A stretch of 64,000 nt of DNA from Azolla caroliniana (Eukaryota > Polypodiophyta). Positions 1 through 9,030 of the stretch are shown here, in pieces. The stretch lies in the NCBI GenBank assembly GCA_043228905.1, contig JBHGNT010000015.1, positions 10,540,001-10,604,000 of the forward strand. The letters run 5' to 3'. The position numbers and the translations under genes were made by a program. The first letter of the stretch is position 1. Every line of letters starts with the position of its first letter. The notes under the pieces are model-generated. The model was not told the origin of the DNA and searched no databases. It worked only from the letters and a program-made list of their open reading frames with translations.

Positions 1-574
1 CCTATTCGGATGTTGTTTAACCGAATGAAGCACGATTGGGTTGGTTGTTGCTCAAGGAGATCCCCTCAAGCGGTTACAATCACAGGAACAGAGTACAGCC
101 GACTGGCTTACTCCAAATTGTGATTTAATACAGTGAGATGCGAGCTTTTTGTTTTTCTTCTCCCTTCTCTATTCTTCAAAGAAAACGAAAATGGAATGTT
201 GTGTGGTGTACTATGACGGCCGGCAATGGGTTGAAGAACCTCCAACGTTGTGATGCCAAATGTTGGGGACAAGGCCGTCAATGCGGAAGTGCAAGCAACA
301 TTCGTGATGAAGAAGAACCTGGGTATGCGCATAAAACAAGATAGACACATAGAGAGAGAGAGAGAGAGACACACACACACACACAAACCAATGTTATATT
401 CCAATAGCAACAGTTACAAAGAATGACAACCAACCTCAACTAAAGGTTACAAAGTCACTTTATATAATGACTATCTTAGGGCAACTGCCCTTTATGCTAT
501 TTACAGAAATAGCCCAAACTTGGGTTGTCCAAAGGGACAGTGTGAATACGGCCATTATACACTCGTATTCGACA
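1..574 (-). mobile_element. Ty1/copia family I, 5' end only (leader and 5' LTR)
   Basis: This is the right-hand end of a minus-strand copia element whose body lies beyond the left edge of the window. It matches, with many substitutions, the leader and 5' LTR of the complete copy at 25615-31092: shared stretches include the GTTTAACCGAATG block near 13-25, the CAGAGTACA stretch near 88 and the GGGCAACTGCCCTTTATGCT block near 480. A degenerate initiator tRNA-Met primer site (247-258, about 3 mismatches) lies two bases from the LTR, the same spacing as in the intact copy. To the right it abuts a plus-strand copia remnant, so it probably inserted into that older element. No coding sequence is inside the window. 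Confidence 0.75.
261..574 (-). repeat. LTR (5' LTR of the family I fragment)
   Basis: The plus strand starts TGTTGGGGAC and ends TATTCGACA, the same ends as the 297-bp LTRs at 25615 and 30796. It is longer (314 bp), carries GA and CA microsatellites near 352-384 and is clearly diverged, so this copy is much older than the complete one. Confidence 0.75.
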
Positions 575-794
575 TGGACCACATGAGCCCCTGAGTGACC
601 AAAGCACATCTCAGCTAAGTCTGAAACTCGACAAAAGGAAGGCCAAGATGTCGGAATACGAAGATCCAATCGACAACGAGTCAACTCACTCCCTGACAAT
701 GAGTTCGAAGGCCTAGACATCCCAATCATCCGGACGAATGGAGCGAAGAAAGCCTTAGACTCTACAAACAAGAAGCCTTAGACTCTACAACCCA

Positions 795-2802
795 GTTATC
801 TGATTCGGCTACGATGAGTATATATGGCATACCACTATGCCTTTATGATGAAGGTGGCGACTGTCCGAGAACCAGAAACCTTTTCCGAGGCAGCCAAGGA
901 TCCGCGATGGATCAAAGTTGTTACTCCTGGGCTGGACTAGCCACTAACACAGGGTGTCCTTCCGGATCACTTCACCAAAGGGGTGGTTGCGGGGTAAGGA
1001 TTCGACTCCGATTTGATCGTAACCGGCACTTCCAGATCGATTCCGAATAGACAATCACATATGGTTGATTACACACGTAAGATAAAGACAATAAGCACAA
1101 CACAGAATTGACAGATACACAATAGTAACAAACCTCTCTTATACTAGTTCCACTCCCATATACATCGTTCTTCGGATCCTTTTATAGGTATCCGATTATG
1201 TTTACAAAACGGTGCCAAACCGGCAACCAGCTACAAACCGATCCGGATCCGGATCGATACATCCTTTCCGGGTTTGCCCATTCCTATTATCCTTAAATAC
1301 TAATTTTTAATAATTACGAAACCGGCTCTCCCCCTAACTACTTTTCATACTCTAGCCACCGGCCAACAAAAGCGATGAATGAAGAAATGTAGGCTTTAAA
1401 CAAAAACGAGACATGGGATCTTGTTCCCCATTCTACAGACAAGAAAGTGATCGGTTGAATATGGATATATAAGGTAAAATACAATGCCGACGTCTCGGTA
1501 AATTGCTACAAGGCACGACTCGTAGCTAAGGGATACACTCAAACGCACAGAATCAATTATGAGGAGACCTTTGCCCTAGTGGCAAAGATGATGACTGTTC
1601 GATGGTCATCGCTCTTGCAGCTGCACAAGGGTGGCATCTCCACCAAATGGATGTGAAGAATGCCTTCCTGCAAGGCGAATTAGAAGAGGAAGTCTTCATG
1701 ATTCAACCACTAGGTTTTGAATCGAGTAAACACCTGAAAGCAGTCAGCCAACTCAAGAAGCCTTTATACAACCTCAAGCAAGCCCCGCGTGCTTGGCATT
1801 CGAAGATCACCCAGTATCAGCACCAAATCGGCTTCCAAATGTCAAAATCAAACAACTCCCTATACATCCGAAATGAGTCACACAACTCGATGGTCATCAG
1901 TTTGTACGTGCTAGATGATATGGTCATCAGAGGAAAGGATCTCGCCGAGATCAATAAGGTCAAATCATTCCTAACCGGCAGATTTGAAATGACAGATATG
2001 CACGAGCTCCATTTCTTCCTCGATATCAAAGTAATTCGAACACCAATCGGGATATTGATCTCTCAATAGCACTACATCCTCAACTTATTCTACAAGTTCG
2101 GATTGACAGAGTGCAAACCTGTGTCTACCCCTCTCGATCGAAAGCTCAAACTCAATGCCGATTCGGGAATAGAAGAGTGTGAGTCGACTCAGTATCGTCA
2201 ACTGATCGGTGGCCTCATCTATCTAACCATCACAAGACCCGACCTCAGCTATTTGGTTGGCCTACTTAGCCAATTCATGCAGAATCCTCGAAATGTTGAT
2301 CTCGATTGCGCTAAGAGGGTACTTAGGTACGTCTGTGGGACGATGGACGATCACTCAGCTCGAAGCGTACACGAACGTAGACTGGGCCGACTATAAGGCC
2401 GATAGACGATCGACTTTTGGATTCGTCTTCTCCCTTGGCAGTGTAGAGATCTCCTAGAGCAGCAAAAAGCAACCGACAGTCGCACTTTCGAGTATAGAGG
2501 CAGAATACAGGGGTACGGCAGTCGCCGCATGCGAGGCCGTCTGGCTAAAGCACATATTGAAGCATCTAGGCATTCTCATCAAGGATCTGATTCTCCTCTA
2601 CTGCAACAACACGCACACACTCAGCATATTGAAGTGCACTATCCCTTCAACCGAGAGCACGTTCAGGCTGGAGATGTTGATTTACAACACATCAGCTTGA
2701 ATCTTTAGGTAGCCAACATCTTCACAAAAACCCTAGGGGTCGACAAGCTGCGACAGTTAGCAACAAACCTTGGCCTCTCGATCACTGACCAGCTGCACTT
2801 GA
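795..2802 (+). pseudogene. copia pol pseudogene (reverse transcriptase and RNase H)
   Basis: Translation gives the RT start (EPETFSEAAKDPRW near 865-912, joined after the solo LTR to NEEM and NETWDL), then [42 protein letters not shown] and, in RNase H, SSIEAEYRGTA near 2485-2520. It is dead: there are several in-frame stops, at least three frameshifts (near 825, near 1600 and near 2330) and the 450-bp solo LTR. The RT active site, normally YVDD, reads YVLDD at 1905-1919 because one codon has been inserted. Its usual product would copy element RNA into DNA in cytoplasmic particles. Confidence 0.85.
919..1368 (-). mobile_element. Solo LTR inserted in copia RT
   Basis: This 450-bp insert begins TGTTAC and ends CCAACA and splits an RT codon run that reads continuously across it (DPRWIK then AMNEEM). 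The flanks are AAAGT (914-918) and AAAGC (1369-1373), a 5-bp target duplication with one transition. A TATA box (TATAAAAGG on the minus strand, 1178-1186) sets the orientation. No internal sequence remains, so it is best read as a solo LTR left by recombination between LTRs. It does not match the other LTR families here. Confidence 0.75.
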
Positions 2803-2809
2803 GGGGGAG
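2799..2809 (+). other. First polypurine tract of the family II remnant
   Basis: TTGAGGGGGAG follows the RNase H end, as expected for a plus-strand primer site, but the recognisable LTR start is about 245 bp further on at 3056. Confidence 0.55.
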
Positions 2810-3055
2810 TACCGAAAAACAATAGTAATTTTCGATGTCGAACAACAGTCGATCAGTCAATCGAAGCCAACCAAAGGAGTCAAAGTATGATAACAATCAA
2901 GCCGAGCGCCGAACAAGGAGCACGAAGTAATCGAGTAGTTGAAAGCCGAACACCGAAACAACTCGAAAGTCGAAGCCGATTCAGCCGAATCGAAGGTTTT
3001 TTGAAGATCGAACCGAACCAACGTTTCAACATCCAGAAGTTGTGTTCGAGGGGTT

Positions 3056-3330
3056 TGTTGAGAATCGAACTCAACTTCCCATAGAGACAATGTTCACACT
3101 AGCCAGTGGACATCATACTAGGCTAGATTTGTAATTAGTAGAAAGGGCACTTCTTGTAGACTAGTTGGTATTTAAACCAACTCTTTGTAACTTAGTTCCT
3201 GTTGGATGTAATCTATCCTTTTATGAATATGTCTTCTTGCTCAAGCTCTCTCTCTCACTCTCTCACTCGGTCTTGCCTTATGTGCACTCACACACCCACA
3301 CATAGCTCGCTTCCATTGCACAACACCATC
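3056..3330 (+). repeat. 3' LTR of the family II remnant
   Basis: It begins TGTTGAGAATCGAACTCAAC, the same hairpin-forming start as the family's other LTRs (4572, 49062, 53431). It contains a TATA-like GTATTTAAACC and a CT-rich end. The right boundary near CACAACA (about 3327) is uncertain, and no target duplication was found. Confidence 0.6.
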
Positions 3331-4571
3331 TACGTCTCTCCTTATTAACAATCTCAATATAGGTCAATAAGCTTCCTGATAAGGAGGTTATGGGTGACTT
3401 GAACCCATACCCTCCTAAGAGAGATATTCATATTATACATAAAAATATTATAATTTACTTTATTGTAACTTTGATATTGTGACCCTACAAATATCCAAAG
3501 GGTATCATGATGGGCTATAAATTTCCAATGGGCAAATGCTACTCGTATATTAAACAAGACATATTGTATTGTTAGAAACATTCTAGTTCAACACTAGTCT
3601 TTAGTGAATAGTTTAGTTCTCACTCTTGTACATTTTTTGTGGATGGGTGTTGATCAATCATTATAGGTTCCTATTGAATGGGTTTGTATCATAGACTTTA
3701 TATTGGATGTCGAGTGTTGAGTGTTGCATGCCAGTCCAAACAAGGACATGACCATCATGATATCATGGCACCCACGAAGAACCTATGCCCACTCCGTTCA
3801 TGGAACTCAGACCCCCGCCACCCGCCACCCACATTGAAGTTATGTTGTGTGATGATATTGATGTTAGTCCAGGTATTGCCACACACCCTACATCTCCACT
3901 CATCGTCGCCTCAACCATTGCCACCAAAACCCATGCTTCATTGCCAAGACTCATAATTGATGACACTACCTTGACATGTCTTCACAAGATGCTCCAATGT
4001 TGAAGCACCATTCCTCATTCCCCCACTTAAACACAACTGGCTTAGGATACCACAACACACGCTACTGATATGATAATAGTACTATTGGCCACCCCTTTAC
4101 CAATCCATACATAAGCTCTTGCAATCTTGCCTATTGTCAATGCAATCAACAAAGTGGTTACATCGCTCCAATCCATACATAAGCTCTTGCAATCTTGCCT
4201 ATTGTCAATGCAATCAACAAAGTGGTTACATCGCTCCAACATAAGCTAGACACCCTAGTTTACGCCTACATGAAACATCAACACTCATACAAGAGATGCA
4301 CATGTAGAATGCAGATCTCACATGCCAACTCAAATCTACAAGAAATGACCTCAGACTAACAACTTTGGCCACTTCAATGCAACCACATTGAGTCGGAACT
4401 AAGAAAGCCAACTTACTCACATTAAAACCACATGTGAACAAGCCAATCACATTGAACAACAGGGCAATACCAAATAGCAAACTATTATTGCTCAATGGGC
4501 CAATGAACATTGTACAAGTGCTCACACTCATAGCAAATTAAACAAAACTTGTACACACTAAGAAAAGTCTT
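3331..4571. other. Intergenic, no gene recognised
   Basis: The sequence is AT-rich with a Pro/Thr-rich open stretch near 3785-4000 that matches no family I know and could be a retroelement linker remnant. The only clear structure is the 68-bp tandem repeat at 4102-4237. Confidence 0.5.
4102..4237 (+). repeat. Tandem duplication, 68 bp x 2
   Basis: Two apparently identical head-to-tail copies (4102-4169 and 4170-4237), beginning AATCCATACATAAGC. The identity suggests a recent duplication. Confidence 0.9.
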
Positions 4572-4988
4572 TGTTGAGAATCAAGCTCAACTTGGTCTAG
4601 TGTGTGAACTCACCTTGAGAGTGAATAGACACTCCAACGGTCAAGAGTCACCATTATGTCACCTCCTTGTATTCTAGCATTTAGTATGAGTCATAGAATC
4701 ATATTCTATGACACATAACTTATGAGCTTTCACATTCCCCATGCTCCATGAGTCTTGTAGTTAATGAAGAGAGAGGGTGACTATATAAAGCACCCTCCTC
4801 CCACCTTGTATTTAGTTCTCCTCCCACCTTGTATTTAGTTGAGTCTTTCTCCTTTGTTAATATAATCTACCTTGCGTATACTTTGTCTGTGTCTTACTCC
4901 TTGTCTCTCTCACTCTCTCTCTCTCTCTCTCATACACACACAGTTCACACCTATTCCACTACACAAGAATCATACCTGATTCTTTACA
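4572..4988 (+). repeat. 5' LTR, family II (417 bp)
   Basis: It starts TGTTGAG and ends TTTACA. The first 21 bases form the stem seen across the family. A TATA box lies at 4783-4789 (TATATAA). A 23-bp stretch (CTCCTCCCACC...) is duplicated in tandem around 4795-4840, and a CT microsatellite sits near 4905-4930. No matching 3' LTR lies downstream. Confidence 0.85.
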
Positions 4989-5000
4989 TGGTATCAGAGC
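4989..5000 (+). other. Primer-binding site (initiator tRNA-Met)
   Basis: TGGTATCAGAGC directly follows the LTR. It is complementary to the 3' end of plant initiator tRNA-Met, the usual copia primer. Confidence 0.9.
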
Positions 5001-5148
5001 GATTTGGTAGCTCGATCTAGCCCATTCGCCTCATCGTGATCGTGTGTTGTGCTCTACGTCGACGACCAAGAACCGGCTCATCGCTATCGTAGCTTTGCTA
5101 CATAGCTCCCATTCGAAGAGAAGAAGAAGAAGAAGAAGAATCGACATA

Positions 5149-6381
5149 ATGAATACTCAAATGGGGAGCGCTCTCCCGACCGAGAAGTTGGATCGAAACA
5201 ACTTCGCATCTTGGGAGTACAAGATGCACCAATACCTTGTCGGACAAGGCTATTGGAGCTACATCAAAGGAGAGCACGAAGACCGACCCGCCGAAGCGGC
5301 TCCCAGATACGCGACATGGGAGCAAGCCACAAGCCGCGTGATGTATTGCTTGGCGACATGTGTTCACGATCACATGCTCAGCTACATTCGCGAAGCCAAG
5401 ACGCCGAAGGAGGCATGGGAAAATCTACGAAAGATTTTCGCGGTGAACACAACCGCAAGAAGGCTTCAACTCCGCCAAGAGTTGAACAACATTCAACAAA
5501 GTGACATGACCATCACGACATACACCTTGAAGATCAAGGAGCTTTGTGACTCGCTCGGCTCGATAAGCGTAAGTATAGATGATGATGAGATGGTGCAAAT
5601 ATGCCTCGGCGGCCTCGCACCACGGTTCGGCGCGATGCAAACCGCCGTTCTAACAAGGGAGAAATCTCCCTCCTTCTTCAAGCTCCAATCAATGCTATTG
5701 GTCGAAGAAAACCACATGCGTACAAGGAGCAATGAGTCGGAAGGCCACATTCTCTACACGCACTCGAACGGAGGAAGAGGACGCGAACGAGCGAGAGGCC
5801 GATTCGGCCAAGGACAAGGCGGACGAGGTCCGACCTACGACAACAAGTCCCAATTTCGGCCGCAAAACGGAAGCCAACGAGGAACCTTCGCAAGAAGGGG
5901 GAGCTTCCACTCCGGCCTAAGCCGTCAAAACGCAACCGAATGCGGATATTGCGGAAAGCTCGGCCACCACGAAGAAGAGTGTCAAAAGAAGATGCGTGAA
6001 TCAGCTTCCACAAGCCGACAACTCACAAATTATGCGCACAATTCCGACTACGAAGAGTATAGCGGAATGTACGGGCACAACTCCGACTACGAAGATCGTG
6101 GCGGAATGTATGCACACAACTCCGACCGTGGTGGAATGTTCATGATGAAACATAGAGCAAACTCTATGTCCGCCTCTACCTCAACTAATGCCTCCGGTCC
6201 GGAAGACGTATGGTTCGTCGATTCCGGTGCCTTGAACCATATGACATCGCATCAAGAATTGTTCAGAGAACTTCGAGAGTCGGACCGACCCGGCTATGTT
6301 GAAACCGGAGACGACACTATGCACCCGATTCGGCACATCGGCAATGTTCCGTTGTCGCGAAAATACGACGAGGATACGTGA
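5149..6381 (+). CDS. copia Gag-protease, truncated polyprotein (410 aa)
   Basis: Gag packages element RNA into cytoplasmic particles and the aspartic protease matures the polyprotein. The N-terminal half (about 1-200) is a copia UBN2/DUF4219-type Gag with the TPKEAWENLRKIF motif. Residues 207-252 are Arg/Gly-rich. A CCHC zinc knuckle (CGYCGKLGHHEEEC) is at 265-278. Residues 296-331 hold three imperfect HNSDYE-GGMY repeats. The protease motif WFVDSGA is at 355-361. I chose the ATG at 5149, which precedes the conserved LPTEKLDR start; the frame is open upstream to 5044 but that part is a Lys/Arg codon repeat in the leader. The stop at 6381 truncates the protein just after the protease active site, where the family would continue into integrase. 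Confidence 0.85.
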   Translation: MNTQMGSALPTEKLDRNNFASWEYKMHQYLVGQGYWSYIKGEHEDRPAEAAPRYATWEQATSRVMYCLATCVHDHMLSYIREAKTPKEAWENLRKIFAVNTTARRLQLRQELNNIQQSDMTITTYTLKIKELCDSLGSISVSIDDDEMVQICLGGLAPRFGAMQTAVLTREKSPSFFKLQSMLLVEENHMRTRSNESEGHILYTHSNGGRGRERARGRFGQGQGGRGPTYDNKSQFRPQNGSQRGTFARRGSFHSGLSRQNATECGYCGKLGHHEEECQKKMRESASTSRQLTNYAHNSDYEEYSGMYGHNSDYEDRGGMYAHNSDRGGMFMMKHRANSMSASTSTNASGPEDVWFVDSGALNHMTSHQELFRELRESDRPGYVETGDDTMHPIRHIGNVPLSRKYDEDT

Positions 6382-6435
6382 ACTTTGAGGCAAGACCCTG
6401 AGGCCTCCGACCGGAAGATATCAAATACGTATGTT

Positions 6436-7044
6436 TATATTAAACAATTAATGGAAAATGAGAAAGATTGACAAATTTCATTAATAAATAGAAAAAAAAG
6501 ATTACAATTAATCCCAAGATCGGAATTATAAAAGTTTAGCTTATGGAGATTACTAGATTAATAGATTAGAAGAAACTAAATATGGATTCAATAGAAATTT
6601 TGGGTCTTTGGCTTCTCTAAGAGATTATGGTTTACCAGTTCAATAGTTTCCGTATGGAAAATTAGGGTTTTTGGCTTCCGTAGGGAAAATTAGGGTTTTT
6701 TGGCTTCCGTAGGGAAAATTAGTGTTTTTGGTTTCCGTAAGGAAATTAGGGTTTTTGAGAGATATGGCTTCGATGAGATAAGAGAGCTAAGAAGGAAAAT
6801 AAAATAAAAATTATGGAGAGAGAGTATGAGTGTAAAAAAAAATGGAAAAATTATATGGAGTTCTCCTGTTGATCATATGCATCTCCACTTTTTGTTGCAT
6901 GGCCTCTAATTTTAGTTACATCTATTTTTAGTTTCCGGCCAGTTTCCGGTTTTTGGGAACTTAACCACCATCATACATCAAGACAAAGTGGCCAAAGTGC
7001 TCTTAGCACAAATGAAAATGAGGGGTCTGAAAGTGCTTATATAC
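6436..7044. other. AT-rich insert between two copia gag fragments
   Basis: No coding sequence is recognised. The segment separates a plus-strand gag (left) from a minus-strand gag (right), both broken where it begins and ends. It contains the 28-bp repeats at 6646-6757. It may be an inserted element of unknown type or filler at a deletion junction. Confidence 0.4.
6646..6757 (+). repeat. Four 27-29 bp tandem repeats carrying telo-box motifs
   Basis: Units start at 6646, 6674, 6703 and 6731, each with G(C/T)TTCCGTA(T/G/A)GG then AATTAGGGTTTTTG. Three of the four contain TTAGGGTTT, the reverse complement of the plant telo-box AAACCCTAA; the third unit has TTAGTGTTT. Confidence 0.85.
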
Positions 7045-7727
7045 CCGAGCATTTGATCGTGAACACACAAGGCAAAGCAATATGAGACTCGACTTGTTGC
7101 TTGCTGCCAAGTTGGGAAGTCTCCGTGTGTCGGCTTTGGTGGTACCTCGTTTACTCCTTCCACGTAACTCCAATAACCATGGCCTAGTAGGTACTAATGC
7201 ATCTTATACGACCAAGATTCATAGTTGCTCCTATCTAGCTTTTCTGACGGCAGTGAGCTACCAATTCCTCTATCCATGTTCCTGTGAATCTTGTCCGGAG
7301 ATTAAAGGCTTGTCTGTGTTGAAAACGCTTGTCGACAACAGAGGATATTCAACCCTCGTCCTCTGATACCATGTAAAGAGTTTCGTATGCAGAAGCTTAT
7401 GAACAACACAGTCGGCTTAGTCATAGTTAGGTAAAACACAAAGAAAAGCAGAAATACAGTAAGCGAGAACGGGAGAGACAAAGAGAGCAGAAGATAAAAA
7501 ACTTAGATTCAAAATAATACTCTCTATATACACAAGTGTGCTCAGAGAGCACTTTTATACAAGCCCTCACAACGGGTTGACACAAGTATCGTCAGTACTT
7601 GAATGCTCATAAAGAGCCTACGACACTAACTCCCTAAAATATTCCTAATACTAAGACTAGGAATATAGACTTCTTCAACCCATCGGCCTTTAGCCGATCT
7701 GGCTCATGTTGAGCTTGTCTCTCAACA
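7045..7727 (-). mobile_element. Ty1/copia family II fragment, gag start and 5' LTR
   Basis: The minus strand reads 5' LTR (7727-7372), primer site (7371-7360, TGGTATCAGAGG) and a frameshifted gag N-terminus. GDFPTWQQATSRVSYCFALC and DQMLGY near 7055-7120 align with the gag at 5149 and 49543. Homology stops near 7045. It points head-to-head at the plus-strand copy ending near 6435. The right LTR edge abuts the protease region of another minus-strand copia element, so this copy probably inserted into that one. Confidence 0.8.
7372..7727 (-). repeat. 5' LTR, family II (356 bp)
   Basis: On the minus strand it starts TGTTGAGAGACAAGCTCAAC, identical over 21 bases to the LTR at 49062, and ends in CTCTTTACA next to the primer site. 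The middle part has diverged from the other family II LTRs. Confidence 0.8.
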
Positions 7728-8796
7728 CCAAGACTACATCCCCTATGCCAACAGCCTCTGTCACACCCTGGTTGGCCATTTTGACCTTACCAAAGTCACC
7801 ACCGGTATATGACTCAAACATCTCCCGATATAGGGTAATGTGATACGAGGCTCCCGAGTCAATGACCCAATCGGTTTGTTGACATGCTAAACTATCACAA
7901 GGATCATCTCAAACAATAATAATATAGCCATCACATGTGGCTGTTATAAGGTCATTTTTCTTGTCGTTAGTGGTTCCATTCTTCTAGTCCCTCTTCTTCT
8001 TCCTACAATCTCTTTTGTAGTGATTTGGACCACCACAATAACGACATGAGAAATCTTTCTTGAAGTCTTTCCTACTTCTAGATTTTGACCTCCCCTCAAC
8101 ATTACTTCGGTGATCTTGTGAACCCCCGAGTATGGCTTCTTTCTCTATTGGGGTTGTTTTCTGTGACCAAGGATTTATGGTCATTTAAGTTGGACTCATG
8201 CTCCTTTCATCGTGCTTCTTTATGTAGAAGACTCGACTTAAGCATGTCCAATGTCAACTCTTTTTGTTGTGTTGTAGTCCCAAGTGTCACAACAAGGGTT
8301 TCCCAATTATCTAGGAAAGAGCCTAACAATAACAAGGTCAACACCTCATTTGCTAGAGGTAATATAAAGAGAGAGTTTGATTTATTAGTCCTTGAAACGT
8401 ATTTAGATGCTCTGGCATACTAGAGCCATCTTGATATCTAAGTCTTACAAGTTTCCTAAACACGGATACTCTATTTAAGGCATTTTTGGTTTGAAACATA
8501 TTCTTGATTTTCCTCCATAACTCGTTTGCTTTGGTTTCATCATCGAAGTTGTTATATGGACTCATGTCTATAAAACAGTGTATGTATGTTGTTGTTTTTA
8601 GATGCATTGCTTCCCAAGTCAATTCATCTATTTTATCCGGTTTGCCCTCACCATATTGTACGAGCAAACACAAATCCTTACATAACAGCATGTCCCTCAT
8701 TTTGGACTTCCATATGAGATAGTTGGATCTAGTTAGCTTAATCATCCCACCTAATGATTCATCCATATTCCAAATTTTGCGAAGGGTATGAACCAC
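7728..8796 (-). pseudogene. copia gag-protease pseudogene
   Basis: On the minus strand the gag N-terminus (8796-8353) contains LTRSNYLIWKSKM and ELWRKIKNMFQTKNA, typical of UBN2-type copia Gag. A zinc knuckle CRYCGGPNHYKRDC lies near 8045-8003. The protease motif DWVIDSGASYHIT is near 7880-7840. Stops and frameshifts separate these parts, so no full product is possible. A basic region rich in Ser/Arg/Lys precedes the zinc knuckle. Confidence 0.85.
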
Positions 8797-8811
8797 AACC
8801 CTGATACCACT

Positions 8812-9030
8812 TGTTAGGAATATGGGACTAAATCGGGATGAGCTTTAGACTTCCAACACGATATAAGATAGACACAACGGAAACAAAAATCAGAGTACAC
8901 CAAATTTTAATGTGGAAACCCCAAATAGGGAAAAACCACGGGAACTGTAGGTTCTAAATAGCTTCACTATGTTCTAAGTACAACTGAATACAACCTCCAA
9001 ACAACTTGACTATGTTTTGAATACAATTGA
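8812..9030 (-). repeat. Partial 5' LTR of the 7728-9030 element
   Basis: The plus-strand start TGTTAGG lies two bases from the primer site. The stretch GGAAACCCCAAATAGGG recurs in diverged form near 59920 in another LTR-like region. The outer end is not identifiable. Confidence 0.5.

Larger units (their letters stand above)
575..3330 (+). mobile_element. Decayed Ty1/copia family II element, 3' half
   Basis: This plus-strand remnant starts in the integrase-RT linker (575 to about 795), continues through reverse transcriptase and RNase H, and ends in a short 3' LTR (3056-3330). Its protein is close to the copy at 49062-53839; both share the linker-end FGY(N/D)EYMA motif. A solo LTR of another family interrupts it at 919-1368. 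After RNase H there is a first polypurine tract (2799-2809), then about 245 bp, then the LTR. The same two-tract arrangement occurs in the 49062-53839 copy. The 5' half is missing, displaced by or lost at the family I insertion at 574. Confidence 0.75.
4572..6435 (+). mobile_element. Ty1/copia family II element, 5' half
   Basis: The order is 5' LTR (4572-4988), primer-binding site (4989-5000), short leader, and a gag-protease reading frame that stops at 6381. Homology ends near 6435; integrase, RT, RNase H and the 3' LTR are absent, so this is a truncated copy. The gag is nearly parallel to that at 49543 and unlike that copy keeps the zinc knuckle and protease motif, so the two copies together show most of the family's coding content. 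Confidence 0.85.
7728..9030 (-). mobile_element. Ty1/copia fragment of a different family, gag-protease and 5' LTR
   Basis: The minus strand carries an LTR part (right edge uncertain, from 8812), a primer site at 8798-8809 (TGGTATCAGGGT, two mismatches to the canonical site), gag and protease. The protease is cut at 7728, where the family II LTR abuts. Integrase and pol are missing. The gag is unlike families I and II. Confidence 0.75.
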
